64,000 bases of DNA from Bradyrhizobium sp. JYMT SZCCT0180 (GCF_018130165.1 NZ_JAFCLZ010000030.1:1-64000); one strand, 5' to 3'; positions 52,467 through 62,278 are shown, counted from the stretch's first letter. The notes: a model not told the origin generated them from the letters alone. Made by a program: numbers and translations.

Positions 52467-54985
52467 GCGAGGCCCGTCAGCTTCTCCGGCCGGCTCGCAT
52501 TGGGTCCGTGCGGGAAGTAATGCAGGCCGATGGCGTCGGCGAGATTGAGCAGATCCTGCTCCAGCGCGAACAGGGCTTTGACATCCAGCGCTGCGGCTTC
52601 CGCGGTCGTTAGCATCGCCTGCAGCGCCACGGCCAGACGCTGCGGCCGCTCGATCAAGCCATGCTCCTTGAGGCTCGGAAGGCTCGCAATGTGCTCGTTG
52701 AGCGCCGCCACCTGGAACGCGACCGAGCGCGGATTATAGGGGTCGAGCACCGCCAGATCGCGCACCGGCGCCAGCGCCGGCCCGACCAGATAGCGCGAAC
52801 GGTAGGTGATCTGGCAATCCACCAGCGTCAGCAGAACGTCGAGGTCTTCGTCGCCGGCTTCGTCATAGGCGAACTGACGCGCAAACCGCGCGGTGTTGAT
52901 CGCGCGCTCGGCGCGGCGGCCCATCTCGAGGAAGCGCCAGCCCGCGGCGCGGTTCATGTTCTCCTGCGCCAGCCCGGCAAAGCTCGCGAGCTCCTGCAAG
53001 GACAATTCGGCGGCGCTAACGATGCCGTCATCGTCGTCGGCTTCCACGGAGAGGCGTTCCACCATCTCGGTGATGACCTGCCAGGCATCGGGCGAAAGCC
53101 GCTCCCGCAGCGAAGTCGCGGTGCGCTGCGCCGATCGCAGCAGCGACAGTGCCGAGCCGAATTTTTCCGCACTTTGCAGCGCCTCGGCGGCGACCTTGGC
53201 GGAATTGGCCCGGCTCGCCTGCGAGGTCGCCCCCCAGGTCACCAGAAGACGCTGGATGCGCTCGACCGAATGCAGCGCGGTCGATGCCCCGCTCGGTGCG
53301 CCCTTGGCGGACTCGCGCGTTGGCGTGCCGAGCGCGCGGATCAACCGCAGCGTCGCCTCGGCGCGTTCGAGATAGCGGCCGAGCCAGAACAGATTGTCTG
53401 CGGCACGGCTCGGCACCACGCCGGCGATGCGCCTGATCCGCACCGTGTCGGCCGCCGGCAGCAGCGTCGAAGCCGCTATTGGTTTGTCGGACACCACCCA
53501 GACGTCGGCCGCGCGCGCCCCGTCGCCCATCGACACCGCACGGGCGTCGGGCTGATCGGCGATCCGGCAAAAGCCGCCCGGCAGAATGGTCCAGCCGTTC
53601 GGCGTGGCGGCGGCAAACACCCGGAGCACGAACGGGCGCGGCGTGATCCGGCCGTTCTCCCAGGTCGGCGTCGTCGACAGCCGCACCAGCTCCTGGCCGA
53701 CAAAGTCGATGCCGCGGTCGGAAATCGCAGACCTGAGCCGCTCGCGCTCGGGCGGCGACAACTCGCCCGCAAGCACGGGTCCGCTGCCCGGAAAGCCCGG
53801 CACGGAACGGCCATAGGCGCCCTCGATCGCAAAATCGTCGAGCCGCGACAGCACTTCCTCGCGCGCCGATTTCTGGCCGCACCACCAAGTCGCGATGTGC
53901 GGCATCAGCAGATCCTCGCTGAGCAGGCGGCGGCACAGATTGGGCAGGAAGCCGAGCAGCGCCCGCGCCTCCAGCACGCCGGAGCCGGGCATGTTGGCGA
54001 CCACGACGCCGCTCTTGCGCAGCACGTCGATCAGGCCGGGCACGCCAAGGTGCGAGGACGCATCGAGCTCCAGCGGATCGAGGAAATTGGAATCGACCCG
54101 GCGCAGCAGTACGTCGAGCCGCTTCAGGCCGGCGACGGTGCGGATATGGATGCGGTCGCCGCTGACGGCGAGATCATCGCCCTCGACCAGCAGGAAGCCG
54201 AGATAGCGCGCGATCGTCGCATGTTCGAAATAGGTTTCGTTGAAGGCGCCCGGCGTCAGCAATCCGATGCGCGGCTCGTCGCGGTCGGCGCTGGCGCGCA
54301 GCGCGTCGCGGAACGCCTCGAAGAACGGCGCGACGCGTTCGACGTTCATCGACTTGTAGAGATTGGAGAAGGCGCGCGACAGCACCAGGCGATTTTCCAG
54401 CGCATAGCCGGCGCCCGACGGGGCCTGCGTGCGGTCGCTGAGCACCCACCAGCGGCCATCGGGGCCGCGGCCGACATCGGCGGCGTAGAGATGCAGATAG
54501 CGCCCGCCCGGCGGTTTGACGCCGCAGACCGCGCGCAGATATTCGTTGCTGCCGGCAATCGCCGCCGCGGGCACGGCGCCGTCAGCGACCAGCCGACCCT
54601 CGCCATAGAGGTCGCGCAGGATCATTTCGAGCAACTGCGCGCGCTGGGCGATGCCCGTGGTCAATTGCCGCCAGTCGGTCTCGTCGATGATCAGCGGCAG
54701 ATGGCTCAGCGGCCAGAGCCGGTCGGCGGTCTCGCCGGGCGCGCGATAGGTGACGCCGGCTTCACGCAAATGGCGGTCGGCCGAGGCGAATCGGCGCTCG
54801 ATGTCGGCGGGCGAAAGCGCGGCAAAGGCGTCGAAAAACCGCGCCCAGGCCGGCCGGGGCGCACCGTCCGGGCCGATATATTCATCGGGAATTCCGGGCA
54901 GCCGGGCGTAGTCACGGGTCCATTGCGCCATCCGGCGCTGGCCCGGACGGGCCTTGTTATCCTGACTGCCGGCTTGCCCCGCCAT
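52463..54985 (-). CDS. Circularly permuted ATP-grasp plus Alpha-E domain fusion
   Basis: The 840-aa protein joins a circularly permuted ATP-grasp (about 25-490; GIPDEYIGPDGAPRPAW, RYLHLYAADVGRGPDGRWWVLSDRTQAPSGAGYALENR, IRTVAGLKRLDVLLRRVDSNFLDPLEL, NMPGSGVLEARALLGFLP, PFVLRVFAA) to an Alpha-E helical domain (about 525-835; SRAADNLFWLGRYLERAEATLRLIRAL, RAINTARFARQF). In many bacteria these are two separate proteins. The ATP-grasp part is predicted to ligate an amine to a carboxylate. Start ATG 54985 follows GGAGAG, 23 bp after the DUF2126 gene. Confidence 0.9.
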   Translation of the reverse strand: MAGQAGSQDNKARPGQRRMAQWTRDYARLPGIPDEYIGPDGAPRPAWARFFDAFAALSPADIERRFASADRHLREAGVTYRAPGETADRLWPLSHLPLIIDETDWRQLTTGIAQRAQLLEMILRDLYGEGRLVADGAVPAAAIAGSNEYLRAVCGVKPPGGRYLHLYAADVGRGPDGRWWVLSDRTQAPSGAGYALENRLVLSRAFSNLYKSMNVERVAPFFEAFRDALRASADRDEPRIGLLTPGAFNETYFEHATIARYLGFLLVEGDDLAVSGDRIHIRTVAGLKRLDVLLRRVDSNFLDPLELDASSHLGVPGLIDVLRKSGVVVANMPGSGVLEARALLGFLPNLCRRLLSEDLLMPHIATWWCGQKSAREEVLSRLDDFAIEGAYGRSVPGFPGSGPVLAGELSPPERERLRSAISDRGIDFVGQELVRLSTTPTWENGRITPRPFVLRVFAAATPNGWTILPGGFCRIADQPDARAVSMGDGARAADVWVVSDKPIAASTLLPAADTVRIRRIAGVVPSRAADNLFWLGRYLERAEATLRLIRALGTPTRESAKGAPSGASTALHSVERIQRLLVTWGATSQASRANSAKVAAEALQSAEKFGSALSLLRSAQRTATSLRERLSPDAWQVITEMVERLSVEADDDDGIVSAAELSLQELASFAGLAQENMNRAAGWRFLEMGRRAERAINTARFARQFAYDEAGDEDLDVLLTLVDCQITYRSRYLVGPALAPVRDLAVLDPYNPRSVAFQVAALNEHIASLPSLKEHGLIERPQRLAVALQAMLTTAEAAALDVKALFALEQDLLNLADAIGLHYFPHGPNASRPEKLTGLA

Positions 54986-55008
54986 CCGACTCTCCGATCT
55001 CAGCGCCT

Positions 55009-58000
55009 TTAGTGCCGGAGCGGCGTCCTCAAGTCGAGCGTCAAAGGAAATTCTATTGTGCGTTCCTCGGGCGGCAGATCGACCTTGCCCGGGGTGTGGC
55101 CGTGGTCCTGAAACCGGGCCAGCCGCCGCGCTTCGGCCTCATAGGAATTGACCGGCTTGGTGTCATAGCTGCGGCCGCCGGGATGGGCGACATGGTAGAC
55201 GCAGCCGCCGAGCGAGCGTCCGTTCCAGGTATCAATTAAATCAAATGTCAACGGGGCGTGGACCGGAATGGTCGGATGCAGCCCGGACGCCGGCTGCCAG
55301 GCCTTGAAACGGACGCCGGCGACCGCTTCACCGGCGCGGCCGGTGGCCGTCATCGGCATCCGCCGGCCGTTGCAGGTGACGACGTGGCGGCCTTCGACGA
55401 AGCCCGACGCCTTGATCTGCAACCGTTCCACCGACGAGTCGACATAGCGCACGGTGCCGCCCGCCGAGCCCTCTTCGCCGAGCACGTGCCACGGCTCCAG
55501 CGCCTGACGCAGTTCCAGCGAAACGCCGCCGTGATGGACCCGGCCGAACACCGGGAAACGAAATTCGAGCTGCGCCGAATACCATTCCGGCGAAAATTCG
55601 TAGCCGGAGTGCTTGAGTTCTTCGAGCACGCCCAAAAAGTCTTCCCAGAGAAAATGCGGCAGCATGAAGCGGTCATGCAGCGTGGTGCCCCAGCGCACGA
55701 ACTGGCCTTGTTGTGGCTCGCGCCACATTTTTGCGATCAGCGCCCGGATCAAGAGTTGCTGCGCCAGCGACATGCGCGGATCGGGCGGCATTTCCAGCGC
55801 GCGGAACTCGACCAGTCCGAGCCGGCCGGTCGGGCCATCAGGCGAATAGAGCTTGTCGATGCAGATTTCGGCGCGATGGGTATTGCCTGTTATGTCGACC
55901 AGGATGTGCCGGAACAGGCGGTCGACCAGCCATAGCGGCGCCTCGATGCCCGGCGGCGGCACGTGGGCCAGCGCGATTTCCAGTTCATAGAGGCCGTCAT
56001 GCCGCGCCTCGTCGATACGCGGCGCCTGGCTGGTCGGGCCGATGAACATGCCCGAGAACAGATAGGACAGCGACGGATGCCGCTGCCAGTACAGCACGAG
56101 ACTCTTCAACAGATCGGGCCGGCGCAGGAACGGTGAATCCTGCGGCGTAGAGCCGCCGACCACGACGTGGTTGCCGCCGCCGGTGCCGGTGTGGCGGCCG
56201 TCGACCAGGAAACGGTTGGCGCCGAGGCGCGTCTTGGCAGCGTCCTCGTAAAGGCCGAAGGTGATGTCGACCGCCTCGCGCCAGCTTTGCGCCGGCTGGA
56301 TGTTGATCTCGATCACGCCGGGATCGGGCGTCACCTTGATGACTTCGACGCGCGGATCGTAAGGCGGCGAGTAGCCCTCGACATGGACCTGCAGCTGCAG
56401 CGCTTCGGCAGTCGCCTCCACCGCCGTGATCAGCTCCAGATAATCTTCCAGTTTCTCGACCGGCGGCATGAAGGCGCACAAAACGCCGTCGCGGATTTCG
56501 ATCGACATCGCCGTGCGCACGGGTTCGAGTTTTGGCTTCTCCTTGGCCTTCGCGTCCTTGGCTTTAGTCCCGGTGTCGGAAGCTGCCAGTTCGTCGCGCG
56601 GCTCCATCGGATCCTGCTCGACGATGTAGGGATATTCTTCCGGCGGAATGTGTTCGAGCGAAGCGATCGGCAGCCGCAGGCCTAGCGGGGAATCGCCTGG
56701 AAACAGGAACAGATGGCCGCGCCGGATCTTCCAGCGTTCGCTGCGCCAGTGCCCGGGCGGGTGCTTGAAGGCCTCGTTCCAGCGCTGGATCGGCAGCACA
56801 AATCCCTTGGGCTTGTTGAGCCCGGAATCGAACACCCGCGCCATCCGTGAGCGCTCTTCCGGATCGGCCAATTTGGAGTCGGTCGGATCGACATTCGCCG
56901 GCAGCGCCGCTTCCTTCTGCAGCCAATGCGCGGTGTCTTCGTACGCGGGCAGCACGTAGTCGGTCGCGAGGCCGAGCTTTTGTGCGACGCCTTCGGCAAA
57001 ACGTTCGGCGTCGGCGATTTCGGCCTTGCGCGGATTTTCGATGTTCGCGATCAGTTCGGCGTTCTTCCAGATCGGCACGCCATCCTTGCGCCAATAGAGC
57101 CCGAACGCCCAGCGCGGCAGACTTTCGCCGGGATACCATTTGCCCTGCCCGTAATGCAGCAGGCCCCCGGACGCAAAGCGCGCACGCAACTTACGAATGA
57201 GATCGTCGGCCAGCGTGCGCTTGGTGGGACCGACGGCGGCGATATTCCATTCAGGCGCTTCCAGATCATCGACCGAAACAAAGGTCGGCTCGCCACCCAT
57301 CGTCAGCCGCACGTCGTCTTTCTTCAAATCGGCATCGACCGCTTCGCCGAGCCTGTCGAGTCGCGACCAGGATTCGTCCGAGAACGGCCGCGTGATCCGC
57401 GGCGCCTCGCGGATGCGCTTGACGCTCATCTCGAAGCCGAACTCGGTGTTGGCGAATCCTGCGGTGCCCGAGATCGGCGCCGCCGAGCGATAATGCGGCG
57501 TGGCGGCGACGGGGATGTGTCCCTCGCCGGTCAGCATGCCCGAGGTGACGTCAAAGCCGATCCAGCCCGCGCCCGGCAGATAGACCTCGGCCCAGGCGTG
57601 CAGGTCGGTGAAATCGCTCTCGACCTCGCGCGGGCCTTCGACCGGATCGATGTCGGGGCGGAGTTGAATGAGGTAGCCGGAGACGAAACGCGCCGCGAGC
57701 CCGAGATGTCTGAAAATCTGGATCAGGAGCCAGGCGGAGTCGCGGCAGGAGCCGGAGCCGGTGGCGAGCGTCTCCTCCGGCGTCTGGGTACCCGGCTCCA
57801 TGCGGATGACGTAACCGATTTTCTTCTGCAGCTGCGCGTTGAGGTCGACCAGGAAATTGACGGTGCTGTCGGCCTCACGCGGGATGTCCTTCAGATAAGT
57901 GGCAAACAACGGCCCCTCGTCCGAGGTCGCCAGATATGGCGCCAGCTCGGTCTTGAGATCGTCGGTATACTGAAACGGGAAACTGGTGGCGTAGGGCTCG

Positions 58001-58284
58001 ACGAAGAAGTCAAACGGATTGACCACGGTCATCTGCGTCGAGAAATCGACCTCGATCTTCAGCTCGCTCGCCTTCTCCGGGAAAACGAAGCGCGCCAGCC
58101 AGTTGCCTTGCGGATCCTGCTGCCAGTTCACGAAATGATTTGAAGGGGTGACCTTGAGCGAATAGCTCAGGATCGGCGTGCGCGTGTGCGGCGCCGGCCG
58201 CAAACGTATGGTTTGAGGCCCGATGTCGATCGGTCGGTCGTATTTGTAGTGCGTAACGTGATGTAGTGCGACGAAGATCGACAC
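55009..58284 (-). CDS. Large transglutaminase-like protein with DUF2126
   Basis: The 1091-aa protein starts with a transglutaminase-type N-terminal domain (FVALHHVTHYKYDRPIDIGPQTIRLRPAP) and a protease core (GSGSCRDSAWLLIQIFRHLG with the Cys, then DLHAWAEVYLPGAGWIGFDVTSGML with His and Asp). The remaining two thirds is DUF2126 (for example LTMGGEPTFVSVDDLEAPEWN, HYGQGKWYPGESLPRWAFGLYWRKDG, DGRHTGTGGGNHVVVGG, RMSLAQQLLIRALIAKMW). The start is GTG 58284 with GGAG about 9 nt upstream. It heads the operon with the ATP-grasp/Alpha-E and small transglutaminase genes. Confidence 0.92.
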   Translation of the reverse strand: MSIFVALHHVTHYKYDRPIDIGPQTIRLRPAPHTRTPILSYSLKVTPSNHFVNWQQDPQGNWLARFVFPEKASELKIEVDFSTQMTVVNPFDFFVEPYATSFPFQYTDDLKTELAPYLATSDEGPLFATYLKDIPREADSTVNFLVDLNAQLQKKIGYVIRMEPGTQTPEETLATGSGSCRDSAWLLIQIFRHLGLAARFVSGYLIQLRPDIDPVEGPREVESDFTDLHAWAEVYLPGAGWIGFDVTSGMLTGEGHIPVAATPHYRSAAPISGTAGFANTEFGFEMSVKRIREAPRITRPFSDESWSRLDRLGEAVDADLKKDDVRLTMGGEPTFVSVDDLEAPEWNIAAVGPTKRTLADDLIRKLRARFASGGLLHYGQGKWYPGESLPRWAFGLYWRKDGVPIWKNAELIANIENPRKAEIADAERFAEGVAQKLGLATDYVLPAYEDTAHWLQKEAALPANVDPTDSKLADPEERSRMARVFDSGLNKPKGFVLPIQRWNEAFKHPPGHWRSERWKIRRGHLFLFPGDSPLGLRLPIASLEHIPPEEYPYIVEQDPMEPRDELAASDTGTKAKDAKAKEKPKLEPVRTAMSIEIRDGVLCAFMPPVEKLEDYLELITAVEATAEALQLQVHVEGYSPPYDPRVEVIKVTPDPGVIEINIQPAQSWREAVDITFGLYEDAAKTRLGANRFLVDGRHTGTGGGNHVVVGGSTPQDSPFLRRPDLLKSLVLYWQRHPSLSYLFSGMFIGPTSQAPRIDEARHDGLYELEIALAHVPPPGIEAPLWLVDRLFRHILVDITGNTHRAEICIDKLYSPDGPTGRLGLVEFRALEMPPDPRMSLAQQLLIRALIAKMWREPQQGQFVRWGTTLHDRFMLPHFLWEDFLGVLEELKHSGYEFSPEWYSAQLEFRFPVFGRVHHGGVSLELRQALEPWHVLGEEGSAGGTVRYVDSSVERLQIKASGFVEGRHVVTCNGRRMPMTATGRAGEAVAGVRFKAWQPASGLHPTIPVHAPLTFDLIDTWNGRSLGGCVYHVAHPGGRSYDTKPVNSYEAEARRLARFQDHGHTPGKVDLPPEERTIEFPLTLDLRTPLRH

Positions 58285-58404
58285 GGACGGGCTACTCCAG
58301 CAGCTTTTTTAAGCAGAACACTGGTTCCGGCCGACATCAAGCACTAACAACGGGCACGGGGTGCCTACGGGAAGTGCGGAATTGAGGCGTTATGCCAACC
58401 GCGT

Positions 58405-58504
58405 CGTCATGGCCGGGCTCGTCCCGGCCATCCACGTCTAGCGTTCTAATCGCACTGAGAAAGCCAGAAAGACGTGGATGCCCGGCACAAGGCCGGGCAT
58501 GACG
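58405..58504. repeat. 100-bp palindromic repeat (class A)
   Basis: It starts CGTCATGGCCGGGCTCGTCC and ends GGCCGGGCATGACG, with the inner 'ccacgtct'/'agacgtgg' arms present. It lies between two divergent operon ends (DUF2126 start and uxaA end). Confidence 0.85.
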
Positions 58505-58525
58505 GAAACTGATTGCCTAACGTCA

Positions 58526-60049
58526 TCACATCGTCGCGCCAATCACCCACGGCGCAAACTCCGCGCCGCCGAAATCAAAACTCTCGCTCTTGGTCGGCTG
58601 GCCCGATGCTGTCTTCAGCATCAGCTCGAAGATGCGCTGGCCGCATTCCTGCACGGTTTCCTGGCCGTCGAGGATGGTGCCGCAATTGACGTCCATGTCC
58701 TCTTCCATGCGGGTGTACATCGGCGTGTTGGTCGCAAGCTTGATCGAGGGCGCTGGCTTGCAGCCGAACACGCTGCCGCGGCCGGTGGTGAAGCAGACCA
58801 GATTGGCGCCCCCCGCCACCTGCCCGGTCGCCGCGACCGGGTCGTAGCCGGGCGTATCCATGAACACAAAACCCTTCTTGGTGACGGGCTCGGCATAGTT
58901 CAGCACGTCGACCAGATTGGTGGTGCCGGCCTTGGCCATCGCGCCCAGTGACTTTTCCAGAATCGTGGTGAGGCCACCGGCCTTGTTGCCGGGGCTCGGA
59001 TTGGCGTTCATCTCGGCGCCTTCCCGCGCCGTGTATTCATCCCACCAGCGCATCAGGCCGACCAGTTTTTCGCCGACCTCGCGGCTGACCGCGCGGCGCG
59101 TCAGCAGATGTTCGGCACCATAGGTCTCCGGCGTTTCCGAAAGAATGACGGTGCCGCCATGGCGCACCAGCAGATCGCTCGCAGCTCCCAGCGCCGGATT
59201 GGCGGACACGCCGGAATAGCCGTCGGAGCCGCCGCATTGCAGGGCCACGGTCAGTTCGCTCGCCGGTACCGGCTCGCGCTTCACTTTGTTCGCGTCGATC
59301 AACGCCTCGCGCACAAAGGCGACGCCGGCTTCCACGGTCTTGCGGGTGCCGCCGACTTCCTGGATGTCCATCGCGCGCAGGCGGCCCGCGAGCTTCTGCT
59401 CCTGCATCAAGCCGCCGATCTGGTTGACCTCGCAGCCGAGGCCGAGCACCACGACGGCCGAAAAATTCGCATGCCGCGCGTAACCGCCGAGCGTCCGCCG
59501 CAGCAGCGCCAGCGGCTCGTCCTGCGTCATCCCGCAGCCGGTCTTGTGCGTCAGCGCCACCACGCCGTCGACATTGGGAAAATCCGCCAGCGGATTGTCG
59601 CCGGTGAACGGATTTTTCTTGAACATGTCAGCGACGATACCGGCGACATGCGCGCTGCAATTCACCGAGGTGAGAATGCCAATATAGTTCCGGGTCGCGA
59701 CCCGCCCGTCGGAACGGCGAATGCCGTCGAAGGTCGCGGGCAGATCGAAATTCGGCGTCGGGATAACGTCGATGCCGAACGCGTAGTCCTTGGCGAAATC
59801 GCCCATGCCGCAATTCTGGGTGTGGACGTGCTGGCCCGGAGCGATCGGAATCGTCGCAAAACCGATGATCTGGCCGTAGCGCCGCACCGGCTCGCCGGCC
59901 GCGATCGGCTTGATCGCCACCTTGTGGCCGGCGGGAATCCGCTCGACCGTGGTGACGCCGTCGGCCACCACCATGCCCGCCGGCAGGCTGGAACGTGCAA
60001 TCAGCACGCCATCATCGGGGTGCAAGCGGATCACGGGGGCTGGGGCCAT
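58526..60049 (-). CDS. UxaA/GarD-family altronate or galactarate dehydratase
   Basis: The 507-aa protein has both parts of the UxaA family: an N-terminal SAF domain (about 5-85; RLHPDDGVLIARSSLPAG) and the catalytic part (FDGIRRSDGRVATRNYIGILTSVNCSAHVA, ALTHKTGCGMTQDEPLALLRRTLGGYARH, LQCGGSDGYSGVSANPALG, CFTTGRGSVFGCKPAPSIKLATN). The family dehydrates altronate, galactarate or related sugar acids using iron. Downstream order on minus is Ldh gene, aldolase gene, then this gene. Start ATG 60049 follows CAGGAGA. The exact sugar acid is not resolved. Confidence 0.88.
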   Translation of the reverse strand: MAPAPVIRLHPDDGVLIARSSLPAGMVVADGVTTVERIPAGHKVAIKPIAAGEPVRRYGQIIGFATIPIAPGQHVHTQNCGMGDFAKDYAFGIDVIPTPNFDLPATFDGIRRSDGRVATRNYIGILTSVNCSAHVAGIVADMFKKNPFTGDNPLADFPNVDGVVALTHKTGCGMTQDEPLALLRRTLGGYARHANFSAVVVLGLGCEVNQIGGLMQEQKLAGRLRAMDIQEVGGTRKTVEAGVAFVREALIDANKVKREPVPASELTVALQCGGSDGYSGVSANPALGAASDLLVRHGGTVILSETPETYGAEHLLTRRAVSREVGEKLVGLMRWWDEYTAREGAEMNANPSPGNKAGGLTTILEKSLGAMAKAGTTNLVDVLNYAEPVTKKGFVFMDTPGYDPVAATGQVAGGANLVCFTTGRGSVFGCKPAPSIKLATNTPMYTRMEEDMDVNCGTILDGQETVQECGQRIFELMLKTASGQPTKSESFDFGGAEFAPWVIGATM

Positions 60050-60188
60050 GACAGGTCTCCTGGCTATCTCAAAACGATCGTGCCCCGGATGCTGGTGATC
60101 CGGGGCCCATGTCTTACCACAACAAATCGGTCCCGGCTCTGCGATGCACCGCCAAAGCAGCGCTGCATCGCGTCCGGAACACCGGAGC

Positions 60189-60968
60189 TTACGCCTTGCC
60201 GGCTGAGTCCTTGCGGGTCTGGTTCACCTGCATCTTGGCGTAGGTCGCCATCAGGCCGCTCTCGTTGGACAGCGTCACCAGCTTGAAGCCCATGTTGATC
60301 GCGCGGACGGCGCCTTCCGCGCCCGAGCAGTGGATGCCGGCGTGCAAGCCGCGCTTGCCGCATTCCTTGATGATCTTTTCGTAGATCTTGAGGATTTCCG
60401 GCTCCTCGCGGTCGAGCTTCGGCACCAGGCCATAGGAGAAGCCGAGATCGGAGGGACCGATATAGACGCCGTTGATGCCCTCGACATCGAGGATCGCTTC
60501 CATGTTCTCGACCGCGGTCTTGGTCTCCATCATCGGCAGCAGCACGATTTCGTCATTGGCGGTCTGCTGATAGGTGCCGGCCGAACCGTACATGCCGGAG
60601 CGGATCGGGCCGTTCGAGCGCGTACCCTTCGGCGGATACTTCGCATACTGAACCAGGTTCTTCGCTTCCTCCGGCGTGTTGATCATCGGGCAGATCACGC
60701 CATAGGCGCCGCCATCGAGCACCTTGCCGATGATGCCGGGCTCGTTCCAGGGAACGCGGACCATCGGCGTCACCGGGTGACCGTTCATCGCCTGGAAACA
60801 CTGCACCATCGACTGATAATCCTGCACGCCGTGCTGCATGTCCACGGTGACGCTGTCGAAGCCGCATTGTGCGATCACTTCGGCCGAAAACCCTGACGGG
60901 ATGGCCAGCCAGGCGTTGACGACGGCCTTGCCCGAAGCCCAGACTTTCTTGACGTTGTTTGTAGTCAT
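60189..60968 (-). CDS. HpcH/HpaI-family aldolase
   Basis: The 259-aa class II pyruvate aldolase has VNAWLAIPSGFSAEVIAQCGFDSVTVDMQHG (metal-site region), PMVRVPWNEPGIIGKVLDGGAYGVICPMI, LLPMMETKTAVENMEAIL and GVYIGPSDLGFSYG. Such enzymes cleave 2-keto-4-hydroxy acids, for example 2,4-dihydroxyhept-2-enedioate (HpaI) or 5-keto-4-deoxyglucarate (GarL). Both are plausible here: the operon partner is a sugar-acid dehydratase, while hpaH and hpaF lie 2 kb away. It has an AAAGGAAA RBS. Confidence 0.88.
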   Translation of the reverse strand: MTTNNVKKVWASGKAVVNAWLAIPSGFSAEVIAQCGFDSVTVDMQHGVQDYQSMVQCFQAMNGHPVTPMVRVPWNEPGIIGKVLDGGAYGVICPMINTPEEAKNLVQYAKYPPKGTRSNGPIRSGMYGSAGTYQQTANDEIVLLPMMETKTAVENMEAILDVEGINGVYIGPSDLGFSYGLVPKLDREEPEILKIYEKIIKECGKRGLHAGIHCSGAEGAVRAINMGFKLVTLSNESGLMATYAKMQVNQTRKDSAGKA

Positions 60969-61020
60969 TGATCGCGTTTCCTTTTGTGATCGTTACAACC
61001 GGTTTGGATTTTGATGCCGC

Positions 61021-62106
61021 CTAGCTCACGGCCTTCTGGATACTGACCTCGCTGACGCCGACCTCGCGGGCGGTATTGACGATCGCTGCCCAGGTATCAT
61101 CCGGCAGCGGTACACCGTTGCTGGTGCGGTCGGCACGCATTTTCTTTTCGGGATCGCCGGGGATCAGCACGGCGTCAACGCCTGAGATCGGCTTGGTGGC
61201 CCTGATGAAGTCGACATAGCGCGAGATTTCGCCGTCGAAGAAATTGCTGGTGTCGATCACCTTGGGATCGACATAGATCGCGAGCATGCCGTTGGCGAAC
61301 TGCCGGTCCGCCGAAGTAGCGCCAGTGCCGGTCAATGCGCCGCCGAGCAGTTCGCAAATGAAGGCGAGCCCTGAGCCCTTGTGCTCGCCGAACGCGCGGA
61401 TCGCGCCGGTACCCTTGGTGTGATCGCGCGGGCCTTCCGCGCTGTGCGGCCCATAGAGCACCGCCGGATCCTCGCTGAGCGAGCCGTCTGCGTCGACCAG
61501 CGCGCTTGTTGGCAGTTTCTTGCCGCCACGGCTCGCGACCAGCACCTTGCCTTCGGCGACGACCGAGGTCGCAAAATCGAGCACGATCGGATCCTGGCCC
61601 TTTCGCGGAATGCCGACGCAATAGGGTGCGGTCGACAGCCGCTTCTCGACGCCGCCATAGGGCGCGACCAGCAGCGAGCCGGCCGCGTTGACGAAATACA
61701 CCGAGACCAGGCCTTCGGCCGCAGCCATCTCAGCCCAGTCACCGACGCGGCCGATATGGCCGGCGTTGCGCAGCGCGATCGCGGCCAGCCCCGCCTTCCT
61801 GCATTTCTCGATGCCGATCCGCACCGCCTGCGGCGTCACGGTCTGTCCGTACCCGAACTTGCCATCGACGACCGCAAGCGAAGGCGTATCAACCACGACT
61901 TCGACGGTCTGATCGGGAACCACCCTTCCCGTCTTCTTCCAGCTGACATAGAGCGGCACCCGGATCACGCCGTGGCTGTCATGGCCGGTGAGATTGGCTG
62001 TTGTCAGGTAGGTCGCGATGCGCCTTGCTTCTTCGGCGGAGGATTCCGAACGGGAAAAGACCTCCGCAACGAAATCGATCAAATTGCTGACTTGGATCGT
62101 GACCAT
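61021..62106 (-). CDS. Ldh family (malate/L-lactate/ureidoglycolate-type) dehydrogenase
   Basis: The 361-aa NAD(P)-dependent oxidoreductase belongs to the Ldh_2 family: ANLTGHDSHGVIRVPLYV (catalytic His region), LAAIALRNAGHIGRVGDWAEMAAAEGLVSVYFVNAAG and EHKGSGLAFICELLGGALTGTGA. These enzymes reduce or oxidise 2-keto/2-hydroxy acids. In this operon it would handle the product of the aldolase, such as tartronate semialdehyde or a keto acid. It is first in the three-gene operon; a 27-bp imperfect palindrome lies 146 bp upstream. Confidence 0.88.
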   Translation of the reverse strand: MVTIQVSNLIDFVAEVFSRSESSAEEARRIATYLTTANLTGHDSHGVIRVPLYVSWKKTGRVVPDQTVEVVVDTPSLAVVDGKFGYGQTVTPQAVRIGIEKCRKAGLAAIALRNAGHIGRVGDWAEMAAAEGLVSVYFVNAAGSLLVAPYGGVEKRLSTAPYCVGIPRKGQDPIVLDFATSVVAEGKVLVASRGGKKLPTSALVDADGSLSEDPAVLYGPHSAEGPRDHTKGTGAIRAFGEHKGSGLAFICELLGGALTGTGATSADRQFANGMLAIYVDPKVIDTSNFFDGEISRYVDFIRATKPISGVDAVLIPGDPEKKMRADRTSNGVPLPDDTWAAIVNTAREVGVSEVSIQKAVS

Positions 62107-62251
62107 GTCTGGAGTTCAGCCTGTTCTTCGTCTTTCGGTCCAGCCGCATCATCCGGCGACGAAACCGCTAGCTCCCGCGCCGGTTTTCGCGACCAGCTTG
62201 GCTGCACTTTGAGCGAAAAATCGCGCGCGTGTCTATGGTCTCAGTCGCACT

Positions 62252-62278
62252 CCGGCAATGATTGCAATCATTTGCCGG
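62252..62278. promoter_or_regulatory. Large palindrome upstream of the Ldh operon
   Basis: AATGATTGCAATCATT (62257-62272) is a perfect 16-bp palindrome, extended by CCGGC and GCCGG with a one-base asymmetry to 27 bp. It lies between the Ldh start (62106) and the 3' end of hpaR (62320), fitting an operator for the dehydratase/aldolase operon. Confidence 0.55.

Noticed and set aside
52661..55012. 783-codon plus-strand open frame opposite the ATP-grasp/Alpha-E gene
   Set aside because: Low-complexity Arg/Gln/His-rich composition, no recognised motif, entirely antisense to a conserved protein.
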